DNA from: Mangifera indica
Lineage: Eukaryota; Streptophyta; Magnoliopsida; Sapindales; Anacardiaceae
Length of the DNA: 64,000 nucleotides
Assembly: GCF_011075055.1 (NCBI RefSeq)
Contig: NC_058145.1
Span: 13,141,894-13,205,893, forward strand
Direction of reading: 5' to 3'
Shown here: positions 56,201 through 64,000 of the stretch, in pieces
How the letters are laid out: every line of letters starts with the position of its first letter
How positions within the stretch are numbered: position 1 is the stretch's first letter
The notes under the pieces: generated by a model
What the model was told of the DNA's origin: nothing
The model's database searches: none
The model's input: only the letters and a program-made list of their open reading frames with translations
Made by a program: the position numbers and the translations under genes

Positions 56201-58959
56201 CTGTTTTTTGACCTTTGGTAATCTATTAGATGACATAAATTATAAATGTAAAATTCATTAAGTACATAACCAAACAGAAGGAGATGTGGATAAAAAAGAT
56301 ACATATCTATTAAGTCTTCATCTAAGGGGTAGGCACCCAAACAAGTCCCAAAGTCTTAAAGCATTATTATATGCTCTATCTGTTACAAATGGCTCAACAT
56401 TTTTCTTATGCAGTTTAAATAGATGGTCCACTATTATGCTTGAAAACATCTAAATTCAACAGTTTTTCTTAATTAAACTTGAATATAATACCAATTAACC
56501 AATAATAAAAACCCTTAATTCAAGGGGGCATAGAGTAGATTAATCTTTTATTAACATCACTATATGCTTTTGATTGATGACGTTTAGGCTTAAAAAGAAT
56601 ACATGCAGAGATAGCAAAGGAAAGGGAAGAACTGATTCAAGATGAAACATTTCTTGCCAATTTAATGGAATGCTCTGATTAAACCATATGCATATGAACA
56701 TCTAAATAAAAATTTATTGCAATGAGAAAAATATTAATACTGATTGATGCACCACCCTGTTCGTGTGCCTGTCTATCTGTCTGTAAGCTTAGATTAATCT
56801 GATGCGCCACTCCATCAAATCAAACTTCCAAAATAAAAAAAATATGTATATTGCCTAACAGCACACAAAGAAACATGAAGCCACATAGTTTTAAAGAACC
56901 ATAAACAATAACCTGAGTGCCACTCCCATTATCACTTCCATCCCGAATATTCAGACCATTATACCCATTATCTTGCTCATCACCACTGCTGTTATTGTTT
57001 TCAGACTCCTCATTACTTTTCGATTTTTCTGATTTTCTGGTCTGCGTCCCACTTTCACTCCCGCTATCACTAGACTGATAGAGGATGAGAAATTAGTCCA
57101 AACATGAGTCGAACATCAAGATTAATGGTGATAAAACTAAGGCAAAGGTAATATAAATAAATTCACTACCAAACCAAACACCCTTAAAAACCAAATAAAT
57201 TTCTAACTTTAATCTATATATACAACAAGATATCAACCTTACAAGCAAAATCCAGTGCATCAGCTAGGGAATAGTTTTATTTCCCACTTAACTCTAACCT
57301 TAACCTGAGGCAAAAGTCCACACAAGTCCACCAGATAATTGCATGTATAAAGCAAAAAAAGAATAACACTCACACTATGGCATCTCCTCCAAACATGTTG
57401 CCAGAGGTTCTTAAGTTCATTCTTCCTAATCGGTTTCACAAGAAAGTCAACTGCACCTTTTGACAAACACTTAAATACTATGCCCATAGAATCTTGAGAT
57501 GACATCACTGCAAAAAAAGCTCATCAAATGTCATTGTAATCAATGCAGTAATCAGAAATATTCAAGAGAGAATGAAGCTTACATTTCATGATAATCTATA
57601 TGGAAAAGAGCATTGACATGATTCTTACTTATTACTGGAATGTTCTTTCTTGTTTTGTGCATCATAATTTTGGAAAGAAGACCAATTCCTGATAAAATGG
57701 GCATGACGACCTCTGTTAGAACAATGTCAATCTGATTAGAAAGATCTTCAAGAATCTTCCATGCTTGAAGGCCGTTTGCAACAGGAGTAACTGCCAATAC
57801 CAGATCAAGGATATAAGCTTCCATAGAGAAATATAACTAATAACATAAAAGTTAAATTTGACACAGCTTCATCCACCCAGACACACACATCCACAGAATA
57901 AGCCACAGATGATAAATCTCATAGACCTAAGCTAGCAATTCAAGAGTCTACAATTTTAAATTTGTTCATTTACTAAAATATTAGGAGATTCAAGATTATA
58001 ATTAGAAGAAAATATATTTATTTTTGTTTCTGTGAAAAAGACATAAGATGCTATCTAAGTCCAAGCATAACTCAACCCACATTATTCATCATGATAACTA
58101 TACCATACCATACCAAACAAGCTCAAGAGTTCCATAATCATCTATGGAAGAACATATTCAGCACCGATGGGCAATGATTCATCATGCTTAAAGTTATTTA
58201 GATAGAGTCTAAGATGTGTTAGAGCTTAGAAAATATAAATTAGAAGAAATGAATCCATGAAATTCAATCCTAATACAGATATCAAGACCATAAAAAATTT
58301 CTTCACAATTGATTCTCCATATATATGCAAAAGTCTAACTCAATTGAAGTGAAAAATAAAATAGGATGACTACATCTCAAACACTCCAAAAAAAAAAAAA
58401 AAACCAACTGATAACACATTTGCTTCCCTAGGAATCTAAGCAAGCATTGAAGGATGCCGTTTTCAATGTAATGCCAGTCTGTACATAATATATAACAATT
58501 AGCCAATTAGATTCTTTTGGGTCTACAAGATTATGATAAAACTACCTTGAACTAAAAATTATATGAAGATAAGATCCATAGGGAATTCAAGTTTTAAACT
58601 AAAAGCCAAAATGATACATGAGATACAAAAACATGTGTCGAACAGAATGCCAAGTACTAACCTTCATAACTACAATTCCGCAACAAAGCACTGACAACAT
58701 GACGAGTTGAATCATCACTTTCCACTAGAAGAACCTTCAAGGACCTAATAGGCAAGAACCTCTCCCAACAAATCACAGAAACTTGAGGAGGTTGTTGTTG
58801 TGATATCTGGAACCCATCATGGACCTGAATTGTCCCTACAGGTCCATTATTTGTGTTTGTAGCTGCATCATCAACCCTCGACTCATCTTCTTCAGATGAG
58901 CCCAAACCTTGGCCTTCACCGGCCACACCATTCCTGACATCTTTTTGCTCGTAACACAT
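53250..58959 (-). CDS. PRR7: Pseudo-response regulator, PRR7 type
   Basis: Nine coding exons on the minus strand: 58959-58662, 57790-57629, 57507-57374, 57074-56913, 56174-55991, 55864-55447, 55324-55297, 54982-54224, 53498-53250; 2394 nt, 797 aa. The pseudo-receiver spans about residues 74-198: [16 protein letters not shown], then VLTEVVMP, where Glu126 replaces the phospho-accepting Asp, and [10 protein letters not shown] with Lys178. A long Ser/Asn-rich linker includes the conserved [10 protein letters not shown] and a His-rich patch. The CCT domain ([20 protein letters not shown] joined to [20 protein letters not shown]) is split by the last intron. PRR7 proteins are nuclear repressors of CCA1/LHY in the circadian clock. 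The exon 8 acceptor may be 27 bases further upstream, also in frame. The 58-residue tail after VRQT is longer than usual; see findings. Confidence 0.94.
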
Positions 58960-60564
58960 ATGGCTGTTTAGGTCACTAACCTTTTATCCTAACAACATTC
59001 ATTAGCACAAAAAAATGCATGCATGAGATACCCTGTGTTATATATTATAAAACTTGCAGACTTATCTCTCCTCAAAATTGAGCTCTACAAATACAAACAA
59101 TCAGAACAATCTTTCTCCCAGAAAATTTCTAGTAAGCAGACACCATAAAAAAAATTGCAAAACTCATCTTAAATCTACCATAAAATAGCAATATAATCAT
59201 ATATCCACTCATACAGTCACACCGAATATATCCAGACCAAAAATTATAAATATTTATCATGCTCCATGATTATCAACTTATGACAAATGCATTAGAAAAT
59301 CAGATACATAACCAAAAGCAAAAAACTTTCATCTACAAATTCTCAAGTAAAAAAGCCTGCGTGAAAATCAAAACCAATATATCACTATTAACTCAAAAAT
59401 AGCTTTGATTCTGAATTTACAATACTCCTGTGTCAGGAGGAACAAAACAAGGGAAACTAAGATACAAATTATAATAAGCCAATCAACCAGCGAAAAACAA
59501 TCTAATATGTTGTATTCTATGTAAAGCATAATTATCTACAAGTTAAATGTTAATAAAGCACCATTTTTTCTAATCAGAATACAGAGGAAACGAAAATAAA
59601 ACTAGTCAAAAAAATTTGAACTAAGATCCACCACCTCAAAATTTGTTCTTTCCTTACCTTTTTCTCAGCTTCCAAACAGAGCATTAAATATGAAACGACA
59701 GTAGATCGAGAAACGACAGCCATAATAGTTAATATTAAAAAAAGAAAAAGAAAAAGAAAACGAACCTGATTTTATTCAAAAAAGAAAGAGGAGAGAAAGA
59801 CAGAAATTAGAAAACGAACCTGCAGAGCTTATATATAGTACAGTATAAAACCAAACAGCCACTAGCTTCAAATACAGAATCGTTAAGTTTAAATCGATGA
59901 TTTTTTGTGTTTTTTTTTTTTTTTTTTTTTTTTTTTAATGGAGCTCCTTGCAGAGAAAGCTTGACTGTTAAAGAAATGGAGCAAAAGTTTCAAGGGAGCG
60001 AAGATATTATTTTGCTGACGTGTAACAAATGGAGGTGTGGAGAGGCTCAGGAGGCCGCGTGAGATATGGTGCCCACATATTCATAGACGTGGACGATTAC
60101 TCAACCATTGATGTAAAGGTGACATGGACAAAATCAAAAGCTAGGAGTGGAGATTCAACCGCGAATCTTAAGTGATCTTCAAGATCTGAAAATGGACATG
60201 TGGCTCGCCTCTCATGCGGGTAAAAGTCTTCTGTAAACAGTCCCGGGGACGCATGGAAAACCCCTAATTTCATAAAAACGACGTAGTATGGAGATGCGAG
60301 TGAGACACAGAAAATATAATGCCCACATTACCCTTTATCTCAACATTTTCTTTTTCTCGGAACCGACAGAGCTTATCCACAAAGAAGTTTTTTTTTTTTT
60401 TTTTTTTGGGCAACGGAAGCCCCCACTCGAATGGGGTCCTCTTTTGTTGGGAGAGAATCAATCATATTAGGACTAATTATTAATCTTATAATTATTAAAT
60501 CAGATAAATTAAAAATATCGATAAAAGAAACTTAACCTTATACATTCTTATATATATAGTTTTC

Positions 60565-61600
60565 TTTCGACCAAATGACTATTTTTTACCCAAATTTTAA
60601 TATGTTCTCAAAGTCACACTTATATAATTTAAAAAATTTAAAATCTTACTCATAATCCAACTACTGTTAAAATTTATTGTTAGAAGTATAGGTAAAATTA
60701 TTATTTTGTATTATGAACAATTATGCCAAAAATTAAGTTTTGTGAATTTCTGTAAATATTAAATTTACGTATCCAGATTCGTATTTTGATGAACTCCATT
60801 TAAATACGATACAAGGTACTGACGTTAGTAAGATTTTTATGACCCAATTTGCACCATGTATTGCTTTCATTTGGGAGACCAAGTTACTATGCTTTGGTTT
60901 TTACAGGAGAAGAATGAGTATTCTTCTCTTCTAATAAAAAAAATAGTCTCATCTCATAAAGAGGCAATTTGGGCAATTTATATATATATCTAATTGTCCT
61001 CCAACTCCCTTTTATAATTGTCTTTGCCAATTAAATTAAACCAAATTCGGTTAACCTGTCATGAGTAGACCTGAACCTAATATTTTACTAATAATATAAA
61101 AAAAATAAAATTCATTATATTTTTCTCGTAAATTTTAAAACTAACAACTTTACTCATGTATAAAGTTTTCTAACTTTAAAAAGTCACATTTCTCTCTTAA
61201 TTTTTTTCATCCCTCTAACGTCGACGACCTCTTCTCTCCACCCTAAACCAGTGGCCAACACAGAAGAAGTGATCTAAAGTAAATCTCTCTCTCCCGACTT
61301 AATATTAAAAAAAATATTTTTTCTTCACCCTAAATTGTTATTAGAGACTGTGAAATTTGTCATCTATGATCGTATTGACCCTTCCTCTCGATTTATCTCT
61401 ACTTATCGATCAAATCTCAAGTATCGAAAAATTTGATTTTCTCTAATGAAGATTAAATCATCTTTATCAAAGTATCTTCGTCTTAAACAAAGACGATTTT
61501 ATTTTTGTTTGAAATGAAGATGATCGTTGGAAGTCTCAGAGAACCATGTCGCCTTTGTCTATCACAAACAAAACTATCTCTTTGTGTCTTCCCTAAGAAA
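60565..61600. repeat. Remnant related to the CACCCAAG MITEs
   Basis: TTTTTTACCCAAATTTTAAT, followed by ATAATCCAACTACTGTTAAA and AGGTAAAATTATTATTTTGT, parallels the left arm of the element at 48583. The later CTTCGTCTT/AGACAAAGA-type motifs parallel its interior. The right end was not recovered, so this is a partial or fused remnant. Confidence 0.4.
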
Positions 61601-61849
61601 TTATGCTAATAGTGAAATTCCAAGCTATTAGCGTATATTTTTTCACACTAACTCTTTTATTTCAACATTTTATTTAATATTTTTATATTATATTTTAAAT
61701 ATTCATTTTGGATATATGTTTGTATACATTTGTAACTTCTGATTGTACATCATATCGTTAGAGAAAAAAAATTAGGGAAGTGGAGAGGTCAACGATATAA
61801 CATAGTAAAATGTTTGAAATGTGCTCGACTTTCAACTATTTATGAGGTA

Positions 61850-62365
61850 TTTAGTTTGAAGAGTATTTTATTATCAAAATAAAAAGATTATCTTAAAAAT
61901 ATATTATTTTGAGAATTATTTATATAAATTATTATTATATTTAATAAAATTTGATAAAAATTAATATATATATATATATATATAAATAATTATTGTATTT
62001 AGTTAGAGGTAAACAAAATATTAACATATTATTTTATTTAAATACTTCTGGGTTTAATTATTCTAAAATATTTTTTATATTATTTGTTATATTAATTAAA
62101 AATGATATTATTTTTACTTAAAAAAATTAATAAATAAGGATATAATTATAATAAAATCAATATTATTTTAATAATATTTTAATATGTAAAATGGAGGTAA
62201 TGATCTGATAACTTTTTAAATTATCTCTTATATTACATATCATATCACTATTGATAATCGATGATTATTAAAAATTTTTATTATTTATAAACTAAATAAA
62301 GTAATATAAATAATAAAAAATAAATTATTAAAATAATATTTATAAACCTCTACCCAAACACCTAT
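61850..62365. mobile_element. MITE-like element, family shared with 35.83 kb
   Basis: Reverse-complement relative of the segment at 35828-36235. It begins near AGGTATTTAGTTTGAAGAGT and ends near a partly inverted copy (ACCTCTACCCAAACACCT). AT-rich, non-coding, with an internal TA run. Confidence 0.55.
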
Positions 62366-62819
62366 TTAAAGCACAATTAACTCTTCATATAATATAAAGA
62401 TGTGATAGAATATTTGAAAGAAATTAAATAACAAGTAAAAGATAATGTTTGACGAGAAATGCTATGAGGCATTCTTAAACTTTAGACGCCTCTAATACTA
62501 GTGCATCAAATTATTTTTTAATTAACAATATTATTATATATAACTTATTATTATTTATTAAATATAATATAAATAACTACAATTATACATAAAAGTAAAT
62601 ATAAATATAATGTATGATTGGAGGATTTTTTTTTTTTCATGCAAATACAATATAGAACAATTTTGTTACCATTTTTCGTATTTGTATTATTGTATGTCGG
62701 GACACTTCGTAACAACATCATTCACGAACGTATGTCAAGATAAAACGGCATCGTGTAGAGATAACTTATTAAAGCTTGAGCAGGACAGCACACTGTGACT
62801 ATTGCATAGTCGGGGAGAG

Positions 62820-64000
62820 ATGGCGTTGGCAAAATCAATTGCTATGAAAGCTTTCAGCAAATCGGCAGAAAGTTTCGGTCTCAAATGGGCGTTTTGTCGC
62901 GGTGCCCAAGCCCATCGTATTCGAGCCTTCTCGGCTCTTATGTCGCCGCCGTCCAAGGCCGTTGTGTACGAGCGCGAGGGCCCACCCGACACCGTCACAA
63001 AGTACACCTATTCACAGATTTTCTGTTTATGTATACTACGATACGCATATATATTTTTTAAGTTTAGCAGTGAGTGAATGACTATAATTGGAATATTGCA
63101 GAGTTGTAGAGTTACCGCCGGTTGAACTGAAACAGAATGACGTGTGCGTTAAAATGTTGGCTGCTCCAATAAATCCTTCTGATATCAACCGCATACAAGG
63201 TCAAAAGGTTTTTTTTTTTTTTTTTGTTTACTTTCTATGATTTGTTGTTGCAATTGAAAATTAGGGGAGTGCTTATCTTTTGTTAAATTGTGAATGATTC
63301 ATATAAAAACATCCGTAAGTGAATTGTTATAATCAGATTTTCACGATCATTCTTATTTATCGAGTTGTAATTGCACAGATTAAGACTACACTAATACAAT
63401 ATTTTAATGTTATCAATTCACGAACTGTCTTTTCTTTTTATTCTTCTAGATTAAGTTAATTGATATAATCAAAATTTGTGTTTGTTGTATCTTATTGTGT
63501 GCCTCTTAAGTGTATGTTTTAAGACACCTTGATTGAGTAGAAATGGTGGTGTTATTTAGGAGTGTACCCACTGAGACCACAAGTACCAGCTGTGGGAGGA
63601 TATGAGGGTGTTGGAGAAGTGTATGCAGTAGGCTCTGCAGTTGCAGGTTTATCTACTGGTGATTGGGTCATTCCATCACCACCGTCTTCTGGTACATTTT
63701 ATTTTTGGCTTAACTTTGAAGGTGAAAGATATAATGGGTTGCTTGAGCATGTTTGGTGATGATGATATTTGTTCAATGAAGGGACATGGCAGACTTACGT
63801 TGTCAAAGACCAGAGTATCTGGCACAAAATTAATAAGGATTCACCTACGGAATATGCTGCGACAATTACTGTTAATCCCTTGACTGCATTAAGGATGCTT
63901 GAAGACTTCACAACTCTAAATTCTGGTACTTCCATAAGTTCATTTTGATAATCTATTCTTGACTGTTTTTGCTGATTATTCTGGCAATAAGCAGGAGATT
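62820..64000 (+). CDS. MECR: Mitochondrial trans-2-enoyl-CoA reductase, 5' part only
   Basis: Exons 62820-63001, 63102-63199, 63560-63691 and 63782-63925 encode the first 185 residues. A fifth exon begins at 63995 and is cut by the window edge. The first 40 residues are Arg/Ser/Ala-rich without acidic residues until later (MALAKSIAMKAFSKSAESFG), a typical mitochondrial presequence. Then come the MDR-family GroES-like fold (SKAVVYEREGPPDTV, INPSDINRIQG) and VGGYEGVGEVYAVGSAVAGL, GDWVIPSPPSSGTWQTYV, EYAATITVNPLTALRMLEDF, which match plant enoyl-[acyl-carrier-protein] reductase, mitochondrial. The enzyme performs the last reduction step of mitochondrial fatty acid synthesis, which supplies lipoic acid precursors. 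The NADPH-binding half lies outside the window. The open frame extends upstream only from a TTG; the ATG at 62820 is used. Confidence 0.93.

Larger units (their letters stand above)
58960..62819. other. Upstream region of PRR7 and of the enoyl reductase
   Basis: The PRR7 leader lies next to 58960. CTAAACAG two bases before the ATG could be the acceptor of a 5' UTR intron, with CAG/GTTCG donors near 59822. A T27 run sits at 59910-59936. ACGT-core motifs such as TGACGTGT (about 60015) could be light- or clock-responsive sites. Beyond 60.5 kb lie repeat remnants, including 61850-62365. No further gene was recognised. Confidence 0.5.

Overview
The window is nuclear DNA from a flowering plant, most likely a eudicot. 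It is AT-rich. Its genes have GT-AG introns and encode land-plant families: a PLAT/ATS3 protein, a WUSCHEL-related homeobox protein, a laccase, a plant GH18 chitinase-like protein, a phototropin, a receptor-like cytoplasmic kinase and a pseudo-response regulator. No prokaryotic or organellar gene organisation is visible. The species cannot be named from sequence alone.

Layout. Plus strand, 1.4-5.3 kb: an intact two-exon ATS3/PLAT gene, then a WOX3 (PRESSED FLOWER-type) homeobox locus carrying a nonsense codon and a 1-nt deletion inside the homeobox. At 8.3-10.6 kb lies an intact six-exon LAC17-type laccase, followed at 12.3-13.6 kb by the tail of a second, dead laccase split by a hAT-like element. 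A GH18 chitinase-like gene sits at 14.6 kb. Minus strand, 17.0-20.7 kb: a small lysine-rich protein gene and a decayed BTB/POZ gene. Minus strand, 25.4-34 kb: a complete 22-exon phototropin 1. Plus strand, 41.9-43.5 kb: a DUF604/GT31-like glycosyltransferase. Minus strand, 43.9-59 kb: a small single-pass membrane protein, an RLCK-VII (PBS1-like) kinase and a PRR7-type clock regulator. Plus strand, 62.8 kb to the edge: the first part of a mitochondrial trans-2-enoyl-CoA reductase.

Most striking structure. Two copies of one about 2.5-kb foldback element lie at 22,159-24,587 and 37,857-40,408, on either side of the phototropin gene. Both have long terminal inverted repeats starting GGGATATTAATTAAAATAG and exact 9-bp target-site duplications (CCCAAATTT and TTTATAGAA). 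That is the signature of Mutator-like transposons, but no transposase is visible. Their interiors are inverted arrays of about 20-bp units containing GGGTGCGG. The cores differ completely: a CpG-dense GC-rich core in one, and an array built on TTTTCACGCAC in the other. Several MITE-like families fill the remaining gaps.

How the genes work together. There is no operon logic. PHOT1 (blue-light receptor) and PRR7 (circadian clock) are both light- or time-signalling genes, LAC17 acts in lignin polymerisation and WOX3 in lateral organ margin development, but adjacency here need not mean shared function. Exon boundaries were set by reading splice consensus, frame and family conservation. They sum to an intact frame for every gene called intact.
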